Of a DNA stretch of 64,000 nucleotides, positions 23,280 through 35,740 are shown in pieces. The notes under the pieces were generated by a model that was not told the origin of the DNA, did no database searches, and was given only the letters and a program-made list of their open reading frames with translations. Every line of letters starts with the position of its first letter. Position 1 is the stretch's first letter. The stretch comes from Tubiluchus corallicola (Eukaryota > Priapulida > Priapulimorpha > Priapulimorphida > Tubiluchidae), in contig JAQGDQ010000444.1 in the NCBI GenBank assembly GCA_030141605.1, forward strand, positions 130,720-194,719, given 5' to 3'. The translations under genes were made by a program, and so were the position numbers.

Positions 23280-24235
23280 AGGCGGCGTTAAAAAGCTGTC
23301 ATGGTGAACAACTCCAACACGTCAGTTTATAGGCGTAACTTTCAGATGCGTGAAGACGAAACAACTGAAGCAAATCATTTGCTTTGCAGTCTTACTATAA
23401 GCGTGAGCTCCAGGAAAAGACAGAACAGTTTTTAGTGAAGTGCAAATAAGTGATTATAAGTGCAAAATGTGTGATTTTGTTAAAAAAGTGAAAATTTTGG
23501 TTTCTGTACGAAACAATTTAATCTTTGCACTCAAACACAGAAGTGATGACGCTTTAGTCTTCTATATTGTCTAATAAATGGATTCTGGCTGCGTGGTGAT
23601 ATTAAAATGGAATGGTGGCACTTCATAAAGCAAGTTTCAAATTAACGTTCTCTCAGTAAAAGTGAAAAATCACCTGGCTTTTCATTGAATTTAAAGCTTC
23701 ATTAGGTAGAAAGCATCAACTTAACTTTCAAATTTCTCACAGAAAACTGATCACGTTTCGCCATCTTGATTTTTAAAAAAAACGTGCCACCTCGTTACGT
23801 CATCGCGTGATTTGCCTGGAATATGGCTTGGAGTATGAATTTGCTTTACAAAGTTTATGTCAGGCATCAGCAAGCTAATTCTATCTTTATAACTGTCCTG
23901 CTTATGTTTTATGGTAAGTGTTAATCTTATGTGCAATAATTTTAAATCACTTACATTATTTTATATAAATGGGTCCTGCAATTCTGTGATCTATCATGCC
24001 ATGATAATGTTGTTTGGATGCCTGTACAGTTTAGGTAGTTTTAAGACACTTTCAGATCACCCAAATTATAAATAACACTAAAAGTAGGACAGCAATACAT
24101 AGTTGCATCTGCACGCTGAAGTTGAAACGTACCTCCTATTTATAAAGAAAAACACATTAAAAAATTAAAAGTCAAAGGGAATCTGGCAAATTTTCTTCGT
24201 GTGCGCCATTTTGCAGCAATCTTGTGTGACAGTAA
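23280..24235 (+). repeat. Duplicated block D3, copy 1
   Basis: Near-collinear with 39225-40130. Shared words are GTTAAAAAGCTGTCAT, AACTCCAACACGTC, CGTAACTTTCAGATGCGTGA, AAGTGAAAATTTTGGTTTCTG and AGTAAGTGG--ACTCTACAGG. Both copies lead into a CAGTATGGCAGG-like minisatellite. A more diverged relative is at 59600-59900. ORFs on either strand are not preserved between copies. Confidence 0.75.
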
Positions 24236-25490
24236 GTGGCCTACTCTACAGGCGTTGTTTTGCCAGGTTTGTCAGTATGGCAGGTTTGGTGGTACAGCAG
24301 GTATAGGCGGTATAGCAGGAACAACAGGTATGACTGTATGGCGAGTATGACATGTTTGTCAGTATGGCAAGTATGGCAGGTTTGTCAGTATGGCGAGTAT
24401 GGCAGGTTGGTCAGTATGGCAGGTTTGGCAGTATGGCAAGTATGGCAGGTTGGTCAGTATGGCAGGTTTGGCAAGTTTGACAGTATGGCGGGTTTGGCAG
24501 GTTAGTCAGTATGACAATTTTATCAGTATGGCTAATATGGCAGGTATGATAGGTTTTTTCAATATGGCGGGTATGGCATCTTTGGCAGTATGGCAGGTTA
24601 GTCGGTATGGCAGGTTTGGCAAGTTTGACAGTATAGTGGGTTTGGCATGTTTGACAGTATAGCGAGTATGGCCAGGTATGGCAGCATGGCAAGTTGGCAG
24701 TATAGCAGGAACGACAGCTATGACAGTATGGTAGGTTTGTCAGTATGGTGGGTATGGCAGGTTAGTCAGTATGGTGGGTTTTGCAGCTTTGACAGTATGG
24801 CGGGTTTGACAGGTTTAACAGTATGGCTGGTTTGCAGGTTTGTTAGTATTGCCGGTATGGTAGGTTTGGCAGTACAGCAGGTATGACAGGTATGACAGTA
24901 TGCCAGGTTTGGCAGTACAGCAGGTATGCCAGGTTTGGTAGGTTTGTCAGTATGGCAAGTATGGCGAGTATGGCAGGTTGGTCAGTATGGCTGATTTGCA
25001 GGTTTGACTGTATGCCGGGTTTGGCAGTATAGCAGGTATGACAGGTATGAGAGTAGGCCGGGTTTGGCAGTACAGCAGGTATGACAGGTATGAGAGTAGG
25101 CCGGGTTTGGCAGTACAGCAGGTATGACAGGTTTGACTGTATGCCGGGTTTGGCAGTATAGCAGGTATGACAGGTATGACAGTATGCCGGGTTTGGCAGT
25201 ACAGCAGGTATGACAGGTATGACAGTATGCCGGGTTTGGTAGTACAGCAGGTATGACAGGTATGAGTGTATGCCGGGTTTGGCAGTACAGCAGGTATGAC
25301 AGGTATGAGAGTATGCCGGGTTTGGCAGTACAGCAGGTATGACAGGTATGAGAATATGCCGGGTTTGGCAGTACAGCAGGTATGACAGGTATGAGAGTAT
25401 GCCGGGTTTGGCAGTACAGCAGGTATGACAGGGATGAGAGTATGCCGGGTTTGGCAGTACAGCAGGTATGACAGGTTTGGCAGATTGGCA
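24236..25490 (+). repeat. Minisatellite: GTATGGCAGGTTTG units, then 43-bp units
   Basis: The left part (24240-24990) is an irregular array of 8-12-bp words such as CAGTATGGCAGGTTTGG. The right part (25010-25480) is regular, with about 11 copies of a 43-bp unit beginning CCGGGTTTGGCAGTA and containing CAGGTATGACAGGTATGA. The Cys/Tyr/Pro-rich minus-strand ORFs of up to 242 codons simply translate this array. Confidence 0.92.
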
Positions 25491-25551
25491 GACCTTTCTT
25501 ACAACAGTATTTCTGAAAAGTATAGTTATTGATCTTGATGCGCACATCCCT

Positions 25552-25747
25552 TCAAGGTAGAAATGTCTCAATAAGTCCCAGAATTCTTAATATTGTCATA
25601 GATGTGTGGCATACCAGTTTTTTAGAGTTTTTTAAAGTCTTGTTTATGACAACATCAATAACTCGAGGGATACTGGGTGTTTCTCCATTAGTTGCTAAAT
25701 CTGAATCAGCCTTGAATATCTTGTGATCAGATGCAATTTCATTTTGT
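25552..25747 (-). other. Candidate terminal exon, unrecognised protein
   Basis: On the minus strand CACATATTTTCAG at 25748-25760 is an acceptor-like site. It is followed by 64 open codons (segments SDHKIFKADSDLATNG, SIPRVIDVVINKTLKN and HTSMTILRILGLIETFLP) to a TGA at 25552-25554. Composition is protein-like, and the segment is not part of the surrounding repeats. Upstream exons would lie at higher coordinates. The family is unknown. A competing open stretch on the other strand begins just beside it. Confidence 0.3.
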
Positions 25748-25783
25748 CTGAAAATATGTGCTTACGACGAACCTTTGTATTGT

Positions 25784-26056
25784 GCAGAAACTGTACCATG
25801 AAAGATAAGATGAAGGACAGTATTTCTACTCTTGTAGTTCCAACTAGTGTTGAAGACTTGAAGCTTCTGCCGATGTCCAGCATGGGCAGTGTTGACCAAA
25901 TCCTTACCATTGCCCATTCACTGCTCTCAAATGCAGAATTTACCACTGAGATACAAGAGAAGAAAAATGGGACCGGTTTCTGGACATAAATATTAAAATT
26001 GAAGTCTGTCAGGAGTACCTGGTGTTGCAAGAGAACAGATGCTGGCTTTGGTCTTA
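25784..26056 (+). pseudogene. Candidate coding segment with one frameshift
   Basis: After an acceptor-like TTGTATTGTGCAG, one frame reads MKDKMKDSISTLVVP, VEDLKLLPMSSMGSVDQIL and AHSLLSNAEFTTEIQEKK. At the A5 run near 25963 the coding-like reading shifts frame and continues WDRFLDINIKIEVCQEYL to TAA at 26054-26056. A long minus-strand ORF overlaps it, so strand assignment is uncertain. I do not recognise the protein. If real it is broken by the frameshift. Confidence 0.3.
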
Positions 26057-26599
26057 ATTTGGAAAGCATATTTTTGCTGGAGTTTGGGTGTAATCTTCAC
26101 ACTAAATTGTTCATCTTAATATTTTTTAAAAGAAATTGGCCAGTAGATCTTGCAGGTTTCTTAAAATTATTTGGGAAGCTTTTTGTATCATTTAAGTGTC
26201 TAGCTGATTAAATTAACTAATGAAATTGGCTTATGATGAACAAAACTTGTTTTCAGAGAAAACATTAAGCAAGTCGTGCATGCTCCCAGGTATATGTGAG
26301 GTATGTGCATGTATGTCATATATGTATGTATGACTGATTTTGTTCTTCACTCACAAAGGCTGAGGGCCAAAGAATTGTCTAGGAAGAAAACTGTTTTTCT
26401 GGAAACAGACTGTTCAGTGATTTTTTTATAAATATTTTTTCAGAAATGTGTTAAATAGCTTAGAGAACAATATTTGACAACACAATTAGTAACAGTAAAA
26501 ATATTATCACACCCACACAGACATTATAATGATAGTAATTGAAATGTTTTGAATGTTGAAAAAGATTTTATTCTTTAAATTGCCAATTTGTTTACTAAC

Positions 26600-27060
26600 A
26601 GGTTATTATCAGTGGAGCTTCAAAAAGTTCATTTGGCTAAAGGTCACTTTAAAACCTGAAACATTTCACATATTCTGCCTACTGTGTCTCACTACAAGGT
26701 TGGAAACGTCTAGGAAGCCACAATTACGACATAATTTTTCTTCCAACAGCTTTATGAATCATGTGCAATGTTGTAAAGAATCAGCTGACTCTCAAATATC
26801 ACAGACTTGGTGAGATTGATGACTATGTTGAGTATGTATACAGCACATTGAAGTCAACTAAAGCGGTGCATCAACTGATATGTTTTATAATTTGTCATAA
26901 AGGAAGCTGGAATTGACAGCAAAACATTTCATGTAGAAGCTATAGCTGACAATTCTGTTCATTGGAACTTTTAAAATACATGATGAAAGAAATTATGCCA
27001 TAATTATATTGATATGCCAAGAAAATGAGCAAAAGTCCAAAACTGTTTGAAATGGACTGA
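26600..27060 (+). pseudogene. Decayed exon of an unrecognised protein, D1 copy B
   Basis: This copy keeps the first coding-like stretch open: QWSFKKFIWLKVTLKPETF, LETSRKPQLRHN and NHVQCCKESADSQI to a stop at 26811-26813. The second stretch (DDYVEYVYSTLKSTKAVHQL) lies in another frame. It has a 24-base deletion relative to copy C between two GAAGC words and is broken by stops. A TTACTAACAGG acceptor-like site precedes it at about 26600. Confidence 0.45.
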
Positions 27061-28479
27061 ATCCACGTTTGTTCATCTTGAGAACTAATCTAATCTAAAA
27101 AAGATTACTGATGATTATGATTAATGATTAATTGATTTTACCAGGCCTGCAAGAAACACTGAGTTACACTGTTGCTTCAGTGATTAGTTTATTTGACATT
27201 GTGAGATTTAATGAAGTATCTGTAAGTATGTGTAAATGTGAAAGCTTGTAATGACAATCATTTTTCATTTTGTATGGAACTTTGTGCTTTGCATAATAAC
27301 ACATTACAGCACTGTGCAAAAAGTATGTGTTGTATATCTTCAAACTGTCGTCAATACACTGGCATGATAGACTCGTAATTGTTTGGTGAACATAATAAAT
27401 TGTTTTGTACTATTACTCATTGTTTCTGTATAAAAGAAAGTTACCTTAAATATTCCACTTTTGGAACTTTTGCCTTATTACTCAGTGTTTCTGTATAGTG
27501 AGTCATAGCAAAAGAAATTTACATAGAATATTCTACTTTTGGAACTGAACAAGCAGCAGTCCCCTAGTCAAAAAAGAACTTCTTTCAAAATGTAGATACA
27601 TGTAGCAGACCTTTAGCTAACTTAGGCTCATGTGAACGAGCATACATCCTTGATCAACAGACTTTTCCATCGTGTTTTTTTCTGTTAGTGGTCACCTCCT
27701 TTTGTAATGTGGTAAACCTAGGAGGTGGTCCTACAGAAAATAGTAAATAAGTTAAAATGTAAAGCCTATATTATTATAATTAAGTAAAAAAATAATATAA
27801 TAAACATGTAATAATCATCAAGGCACATTCCATTTCGTCATTTTACTTCATATTTAACATGCATTGCCAAATTATACATTTTACCTGGAACGAAATACAT
27901 TTTTTAAAATAAATTAAATCATTTCTTATCAAAAGATCAATTACCATTACCACTAATTACCATTAAACATAGACTCTCGGTGAATAACTAAATAACATTA
28001 AACAAACTATACATACATTTTTGACGTCAAATCGTGACATCAAAACACAGAAATCAACACGTCATCACTGCTTTGAACACATTGAAACTTGAATGACAGG
28101 TATTTAAAAGTAGCACGCTAATATTGAAGCCAGATGTCACCACCTTACAAGTAAGAACAGGTAATTTAACTTAATCAAATCAAAACGCACATTTAACTAT
28201 TATTATAAACTATTTTGGTTATTTAATAAACAAAAATCTTCAACAGCCGTCACACAGACCTGCCTACAGTAAGCTGTCAACCATACTAAGTGGCTTGTTG
28301 TAAAATGAACATTAATTTCGGCTACCAGAAGGCTTTTATTGTTTCTGGTTTTTACATTTCAAAATTCAATTACATCATAAGAATTCAAAACAGATTTGTG
28401 GTTTAACTCCATTTCTCAGAAAAGTGTCTCCCTGTATTTGCCAGAAAAATAACTTTCCAAAAAAAATTTGTTTGTGCAC

Positions 28480-29050
28480 GGGTTTGCGTCAGCTTTGAGA
28501 TATAAACTACTATAATGACAGAGTATTTTTTATGAAAAAATTTTTAGCTTTCTAGCTGCTGTAAAAGTCGACTGATTGTAACAGACATAGTCCGGAATGT
28601 GAAGCATTGGGATATTCAAGCACTGATTTGCGTCAGGTTTGAGATATGATGTACTACAATGACAGGGTATTTTTATGAAAAAAAAAAAAATTTTCTAGCT
28701 GCTGTAGAAGTCGACAGATTGTTAAATTTTTTGTCCGGAAAGTGAAGCATTGAGTTAATTGTGCACTAATTTGCGTCAGCTTTGAGATATAAAGTACTAC
28801 AATGACAAGGTATTTTTGTGCCAAATTTTGGTTTCCTAACTGCTGTAAAAGTCGACTGGTTATAACAGCTCTAGTCCAGAATGCGAAGCATTGCATTACT
28901 CGATTACTGATTTGCGTCAGCTTGAAGATATGACGTACTACAATGACACGGCACTTTTATGGAAAAAAAAAATTGTTTTCTAGCTGCTGTAAAAGTCGAC
29001 AAATTGTTACAGATCTAGTCAGGAATGCGAAGCGTTAACAGGTTAATGAG
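28480..29050 (+). repeat. Tandem repeat of about 130 bp, four to five copies
   Basis: Same unit as 3640-4085, with GTAAAAGTCGAC, TAGTC-GGAATG-GAAGC and TTGCGTCAGCTTTGAGATAT in each copy. Confidence 0.8.
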
Positions 29051-29619
29051 CCAAGAATGTCAATTAAATTAAATGATAAATTTGATAAAAAATTCTGGTT
29101 AGATATTCCGGTAAGAGCAAAATACTTTAAGTACAGGATTTTGTCTTTTCTATACTTTAATTATGGAATCAAGAATTGGTGGGTCTATCACCAGGTGGTG
29201 CAGCCCTACCAGGTGGCGCTTCATCAGTGAGCAACAGAAGAGTAAACTTTTTGAAATGTTTTGCTTAATTATGCAAAATTTGGGCCGTTGTAGGCCTAAT
29301 GGCTAGTAGGACTAGCAGCCCAAGGCATTGTCTATGTCGAGTATTAGTCTCTTCATTCAAGAGTTGTGGTTTCCCAAGTTCAGATTTTCTACATGTGTTA
29401 AAGGAAAATAACAATTTTTGCAATTTGTCAAATTTCTGTAGTTTCCGATTAGACGAAGAAAAAGAGGAGAAATCTTAAAAAACAGAGCATCTATACTCTA
29501 TACTATACTATTTGTATAAGTGTTTCGTATTTTTACGATTTCCTGTTTGCGTATCAAGAGCATTTAAAGGAAAACATTTTATTATAATTTAATATTTTTC
29601 ATGTTTTACCAAAATTGGC
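29051..29619. other. Intergenic, nothing recognised
   Basis: AT-rich single-copy sequence as far as I can see, with no ORF, RNA or repeat that I can support. Confidence 0.4.
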
Positions 29620-31275
29620 ATGTTTTATTAGCAACCACACTTATTTACTTACTTTCTGTGCAACTGCACTTTTTCACTAACTATTACAACAACCGCACTT
29701 AATTACTTCCAATCTGCACAACAGCAGGCAATTACTTGTTTTCTGTGCAACTGCACTTTTTTGTTGACAACCACACTTAATTACTTACATTCTGCACAAC
29801 TGCACTTAATTATATATTTTCTGCACAACCGCACTTTTTTGCTGAGAACCATGACAACCGCACTTAATTACTTACATTCTGCACAACCGCACTTTTTCAC
29901 TGAGAATCACAACAACCGCACTTAATTACTTACATTCTGCACAACCGCACTTAATTACTTACTTTCTGCACAACTGCACTTAATTACTTACATTCTGCGC
30001 AACTGCAGTCAATTACTTGTTTTCTGTGCAACTGCACTTTTTTGTTGACAACCACAACAACCGCACTTAATTGCATACATTCTGCGTAACTGCACTTTTT
30101 TGATGAGTACCACAACAACCGCACTTAATTACTTATTTTCTGCGCAACTGCACTTTTTCGCTAACTATCACAACTACCACACTTAATTACATACATTCTG
30201 TGCAACAGCACTTTTTTGCTGACAACCACAAAAACCGCACTTAATTACTTATTTTCTGCACAACCACACTTTTTTGCTGACAACCACAACAACCGCACTT
30301 AATTACTTATTTTCTGCACAACTGCACTTTTTTTGCTGACAACCACAACAACCGCACTTAATTACTTATTTTCTGTGCAACCGCACTTTTTTGCTGAGTA
30401 CCACAACAACTGCACTTAATTACTTATTTTCTGCGCAACTGCACTTTTTCGCTAACTATCACAACTACCGCACTTAATTACATACATTCTGTGCAACAGC
30501 ACTTTTTTGCTGACAACCACAAAAACCGCACTTAATTACTTATTTTCTGCACAACCGCACTTTTTTGCTGACAACCACAACAACCGCACTTAATTACTTA
30601 TTTTCTGTGCAACCGCACTTTTTTGCTGAGTACCACAACAACCGCACTTAATTACTTATTTTCTGCGCAACTGCACTTTTTCGCTAACTATCACAACTAC
30701 CGCACTTAATTACATACATTCTGCGCAACAGCACGTTTTTGCTGACAACCACAACAACCGCACTTAATTACTTCTTTTCTGTGCAACCGCACTTTTTTGC
30801 TGAGTGCCACAACAACTGCACTTAATTACTTATTTTCTGCGCAACTGCACTTTTCCGCTAACTATCACAACTACCGCACTTAATTACATACATTCTGCGC
30901 AACAGCACTTTTTTGCTGACAACCACAAAAACCGCACTTAATTACTTATTTTCTGCACAACCGCACTTTTTTGCTGACAACCACAACAATTGCACCTAAT
31001 TACTTATTTTCTGTGCAACCGCACTTTTTTGCTGAGTACCACAACAACCGCACTTAATTACTTATTTTCTGCGCAACTGCACTTTTTCGCTAACTATCAC
31101 AACTACCGCACTTAATTACATACATTCTGCACAAAAGCACTTTTTTGCTGACAACCACAAAAACCGCACTTAATTACTTATTTTCTGCACAACTGCACTT
31201 TTTTGCTGACAACCACAACAACCGCACTTTATTACTTATTTTCTGTGCAACTGCACTTTTTTGCTGACAACCACA
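29620..31275 (+). repeat. 58-bp satellite with higher-order structure
   Basis: The basic unit, about 58 bp, has two halves: CGCACTTAATTACTTATTTTCTG and CAACCGCACTTTTTTGCTGACAACC. Variant monomers recur in a fixed order. The marked variant CGCTAACTATCACAACTACCG returns near 30160, 30450, 30688, 30860 and 31087, that is, every 3-5 monomers. This indicates higher-order amplification. The core matches the satellites at 18130-19060 and 35741-37055. Confidence 0.9.
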
Positions 31276-31430
31276 ACAGCAAGAATGGCAACACCAACTG
31301 CAGCAGCAACGACTACGATGAAGACGACAACAACAACAACAGCAATAACAGCAAGAGCGGCAATAGATTGAAGAGCAGTAACAGCGCCAAGAACAAGAAC
31401 GATGACGACACAGCCTTTGTGAAAAGGGTT
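31276..31430. repeat. CAG/CAA/GAC triplet-rich tract
   Basis: Imperfect AGCAGCAAC, GACGACAACAAC and AGCAATAAC triplets follow the satellite, in the same position that the ATC/GTC tract occupies after the 29-bp array at 20460. Confidence 0.75.
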
Positions 31431-32580
31431 TATTTAAAAAAGAAAAGCAATGGCAAGCAACAAGAATTAACGCTGGAATGAAAAAAGTTTTTTCAAATAT
31501 CCCAAACATTGAAAGTTGTTAAAATATTGTTACTTTTGTGCTTCAATGTTCATTTCAGGGAGTAAATCATTTTCAAGGTTGGTCATTGCCCAGTAGTTCT
31601 CACGCTGCTAAGATTCACTTCAAAAAAACGAGATTATTATTGTCAGCTTACGTTTCACTCGTGCGTTTTTAGTCTAATGTTTGTGTAAGCAGATTACATG
31701 GACGTTTCATTTGTGTTACGGATCAAAATTTTCCTTTGTGTGAGGCGCGTGATGGCATAAACTGCGTCTTAGCTCAGCACTTCACAAGATTTCACCTATT
31801 ATTAAATTCCAGACAGAATTATTGGGGATTGAAATCTTTTTTGTCGGCTGGGTGTAACCTGCCTCTTAGGTAAGCACTTTAAAAAGATTATAGATAAGCT
31901 GCTCTTTTGGGTGCAGAGATGCGTCTCAAGATGTCTGCAATTTGGTATGTGAAATCTGCCGCCAGGATTATAAGTTTCAAAAGGGAGGGTTATTATCTCT
32001 GAAATCATTATTAAATTCCAGACAGAATTATTGGGGATTAAAATCTTTCTTTGTCGGTAGGGAGTACTCGCCACTCAGGTAAACACTTCAAACGGATTAT
32101 AAATAAGCTGCTCTTTTGTGTGCAGAGAGAGCGCGTCTCAAGATGTCTGCAATTTTGTGAAATCTGCCGCCAGGATTATTAATTTCAAAAGAGAGGTTAT
32201 TATCTCTGAAGTCATTATTAAATTCCAGACAAAATTATTGAAGATATTTATTTGTTTGCAGGGTGTGAACGGCGCATCATCTCAAATACTTTAGAAGATT
32301 TTAAAAAGCAATAAGCTCCTCTTTGTGTACAGAGAGCATGTCTTAAGAGGTCTGGATCCAATTCAGCGTTTTGCCGGGATTACAAGTTTCTAATGCGAAT
32401 TCTGGAGAAAATTGTTGAAGATTAAAATTGTATTTGAGTAGGGCTGTGTGAATAGCGTTTTGTGATCAATTCAAATACTTAACAACATTTATAATTAAGC
32501 AGCCCCCCTTTGCACAGACAGCGCCTCTCGAGTTGTTCGGTATTTGACATTTTATGTCATAAAATAAATAACAACTAAGT
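31431..32580 (+). repeat. Degenerate arm-type repeat, plus orientation
   Basis: It contains GGCAAGCAACAAGA, TTTTTTCAAATATCC and GGTCATTGCCCA-TAGTTCTCACGCTGCTAA, as at 20690-20880. These are followed by repeats with AAATTCCAGACAGAATTATTGGGG, AGGTAAACACTTCAAA and CTCTTTTGTGTGCAGAGAG. It is a diverged cousin of the right arm 20955-22424. Confidence 0.7.
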
Positions 32581-33134
32581 AAAGCTAATCTTGCAGTCAG
32601 CTAATCTAAGTTACCTGAACCTGTAAAACATCATGAAAAGTGCTGGTACAAGCAATGTAACAATGATTTAAAAAGGAAAAAAAATTGATCAAATAAGAAT
32701 AATTTTTCAGAAATTCCTAAAACAAATTTTGACTAGATTTATTCTGTCCTTCAAACTATGTATAAGGCAATGGCAGTTTCATTAATGCTGATAAATTAAT
32801 GATTTCTGAGGTCATAAATTTGGTCAACAATAAGTTTATTTTAACACAAGACTGAATCGTTGGACTGAACATTAACATGTTATACTGGAATAAAATAAAT
32901 GCTAACATTTTGTATTAAATTTCCTTATTACATAAAGCAATGATCTAGTTTCAGCTGAACTAAAGACGTTACATTTTCAATATTTATAAATTTTGCAAAC
33001 TTTTTTTAACATTGCTACGTGTTTGTTTAAAAAATAGTTTCCATAAGATAACTGCGCTTCGCAATATATTTATCTCTAAAATATTTACGAATTTATTATA
33101 TAAACACCAATGACAATGACGTTTGAAAACAGCT
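32581..33134. other. AT-rich spacer between convergent arms, no gene
   Basis: This lies between a plus-oriented arm-type repeat on the left and a minus-oriented one on the right. No ORF or RNA is supported. Confidence 0.4.
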
Positions 33135-33910
33135 TTATTTTGAAAAAGCTTTTGGGTTGCGCGATGGATTTGTGAAGTCTTGTAAAGTGTCTGAGGTGAG
33201 ATGCAGTTCACGCCCAGGGCACAATGAAAGATGTAATCTTGAGCAATTTCGTCTGGAAATTAATAATGATTGAAAATAATTGTACTCGCTTTTGAAATTG
33301 ATAGCAAATCTTTTCGGCAAATTTCACAAAAGCCCTAAATTGCAGACAACTTGAGACGTGCTCTCTGCGCACAAAAGAGAAGCTTAATGGTTTTTCAAAA
33401 TCTTGTGAAGTGTTTGAGTTACGCACAAAGAAGGATTTTAATCTTGTCTGGAATTTATTGACTTAAAAAGCACCGAAAATAATTATCCTCGCTTTTGAAA
33501 TTGATAATCTTTTCGGCAAATTCCACAAAAGCCCTAAATTGCTGACAACTTGAGACGTGCTCTCTTCACACAAAAGAGAAGATTAATTATAAATCTTTTG
33601 AGGTGTTTACCAGAGCGGCATGTTACACCCTGCCTGCAAAGGAATGTTTTAATCCCTAAATTGCAGACAACTTGAGACGTGCTCTCTGCACACAAAAGAG
33701 AAGATGAATTATAAATCTTTTGAAATGTTTACCAGAGCCGCATGTTACACTCTGCTGACAAAGGAGCATTTTAATCCCTAAATTGCAGACAACTTGAGAC
33801 GTGCTCTCTGCACACAAAAGAGAAGATGAATTATAAATCTTTTGAAGTGTTTACCAGAGCGGCAGGTTACACCCTGCCTGCAAAGAAAGATTTTAATCCC
33901 TAATAATTCT
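33135..33910 (-). repeat. Arm-type repeat, inverted copy
   Basis: Same orientation as the left arm: GATGGATTTGTGAAGTCTTG near 33162 matches 13663-13682, and CTTGAGACGTGCTCTCT-CACACAAAAG occurs four times at intervals of 120-190 bp. The outer 600 bp of the arm is missing. Confidence 0.85.
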
Positions 33911-34494
33911 GTTTGGAATTTAATAACGATTGATAAGCTGACAATAATAATCTCTCTCTTTGAAGTGGTTTAGCAAGTTTATACAAGAATCTTAGCAGCT
34001 TGAGAACTACATGGGCAATGACCAACCTTGAAGTGGTCTGATTTTGATAAAATATATCAATAATGAGGTAATGAGGTCTCAAAACAAGAAACTCATAACA
34101 GTTTTGCAACATTTGGTTATTTGAAAAACTTGTGTTGACTCTTGTTGTTTTGTGAAGTATAACTTTTTTACAATAACTGTGTCATTGTTGTTTTGTCCTA
34201 GTCGCTGCTGATCCAGATTAGACTGTCACTCTAGTTAATGTTTCTGCTGTTTTTGTTGTTGCTTGCTGGCGACGATGACGACGATGACGATGACAATGAC
34301 AATGATGTTGGTGATGATGATGATGATAATGACGATGAGGATTTCACTCTGCTCTTCTTGTTGTTTATATATAAGAAGCTTTATACTTTTATGCTAATAA
34401 TTTTTGCTAGAAAAAAGTCCACTTTCATCAACCTTCACCTGAACTGGCACCCGCATTTATCTGGAAAAAACGACCAACAGAAAATATGGTTGCC
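33911..34494 (-). repeat. Inverted copy of 20100-20950 including GAT/GAC tract
   Basis: On the minus strand the order is the same as at 20100-20950: unit end, aspartate-coding triplet tract (34255-34345), GTTGACTCTTG, CTCATTACCTCATTATTGATAT and a final AAATTCC. It links the 29-bp array to the arm in both copies. Confidence 0.8.
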
Positions 34495-34539
34495 CTAAGT
34501 CCCTAATCGTATGTCCGCATAAATCATGGGAATGTTTTT

Positions 34540-35740
34540 GTACAAGTAAATATCTGCGGTTGCATAGAAAATAAGTAAATATGTGCGGTTGCATAGAAAA
34601 TAAGTAAATATGTGCGGCTGCATAGAAAATAAGTAAATATGTGCAGTTGCACAGAAAATAAGAAAATATGTGCGTTTGCAGCGAAAATATGTAAATATGT
34701 GCAGTTGCATAGAAAATAAGTTAAATATGTGCGGTTGCATAGAAAATAAGAAAATATGTGTGGTTACATAGAAAATAAGTAACTATGTGCAGTTGCATAG
34801 AAAATAAGTAAATATGTGAGGTTGCATAGAAAATAAGAAAATATGTGTGATTGCATAGAAAATAAGTAACTATGTGCAGTTGCATAGAAAATAAGTAAAT
34901 ATGTGTGGTTGCATAGAAAATAAGTAAATATGTGCGTTTGCAGCGAAAATATGTAAATATGTGCAGTTGCATAGAAAATAAGTTAAATATGTGCGGTTGC
35001 ATAGAAAATAAGTAAATATGTGCTGTTGCATAGAAAATAAGTAAATATGTGCAGTTGCATAGAAAATAAGAAAATATGTGCGGTTGCATAGAAAATAAGT
35101 AAATATGTGCGGTTGCATAGAAAATAAGTAAATATGTGCGGTTGCATAGAAAATAAGTAAATATGTGCGGTTGCATAGAAAATAAGTAAATATGTGCAGT
35201 TGCATAGAAAATAAGAAAATATGTGCGTTTGCAGCGAAAATATGTAAATATGTGCAGTTGCATAGAAAATAAGTTAAATATGTGCGGTTGCATAGAAAAT
35301 AAGTAAATATGTGTGGTTACATAGAAAATAAGTAACTATGTGCAGTTGCATAGAAAATAAGTAAATATGTGTGGTTGCATAGAAAATAAGTAAATATGTG
35401 TGATTGCATAGAAAATAAGTAAATATGTGCAGTTGCATAGAAAATAAGTAAATATGTGCGGTTGCATAGAAAATAAGTAAATATGTGCGTTTGCAGCGAA
35501 AATATGTAAATATGTGCAGTTGCATAGAAAATAAGTTAAATATGTGCGGTTGCATAGAAAATAAGTAAATATGTGCTGTTGCATAGAAAATAAGTAAATA
35601 TGTGCAGTTGCATAGAAAATAAGTAAATATGTGCGGTTGCATAGAAAATAAGTAAATATGTGCAGTTGCATAGAAAATAAGTAAATATGTGCAGTTGCAT
35701 AGAAAATAAGTAAATATGTGCATTTGCGCAGAAAATAAGT
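34540..35740 (-). repeat. 29-bp satellite array, inverted copy, about 41 units
   Basis: Reverse complement of the array at 19190-20070: GCATAGAAAATAAGTAAATATGTGCGGTT repeated with single-base variants. A variant block with TTTGCAGCGAAAATATG returns about every 260-305 bp (near 34673, 34936, 35228 and 35490), showing segmental amplification. Minus-strand ORFs of up to 190 codons are translations of the repeat. Confidence 0.95.

Larger units (their letters stand above)
26100..29050 (+). repeat. Duplicated block D1, copy B
   Basis: Collinear with copy A (420-4085) except for a deletion of about 1.3 kb near 26450 and an extra segment of about 270 bp at 27870-28140. It includes the exon-like segment (26600-27060), AATAAATTGTTTTGTACTATT near 27393, GTAGCAGACCTTTAGC near 27602 and the tandem repeat of about 130 bp (28480-29050). 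Confidence 0.75.

Noticed and set aside
24236-25571. Tyr/Cys/Pro-rich minus-strand ORF of 242 codons and related ORFs on both strands
   Set aside because: Translation of the 43-bp and shorter minisatellite units; both strands and several frames are open.
29620-31275. CRISPR-like regular repeats
   Set aside because: Adjacent units have no unique spacers, and the context is a eukaryotic genome with LINEs and splice signals; it is a satellite.
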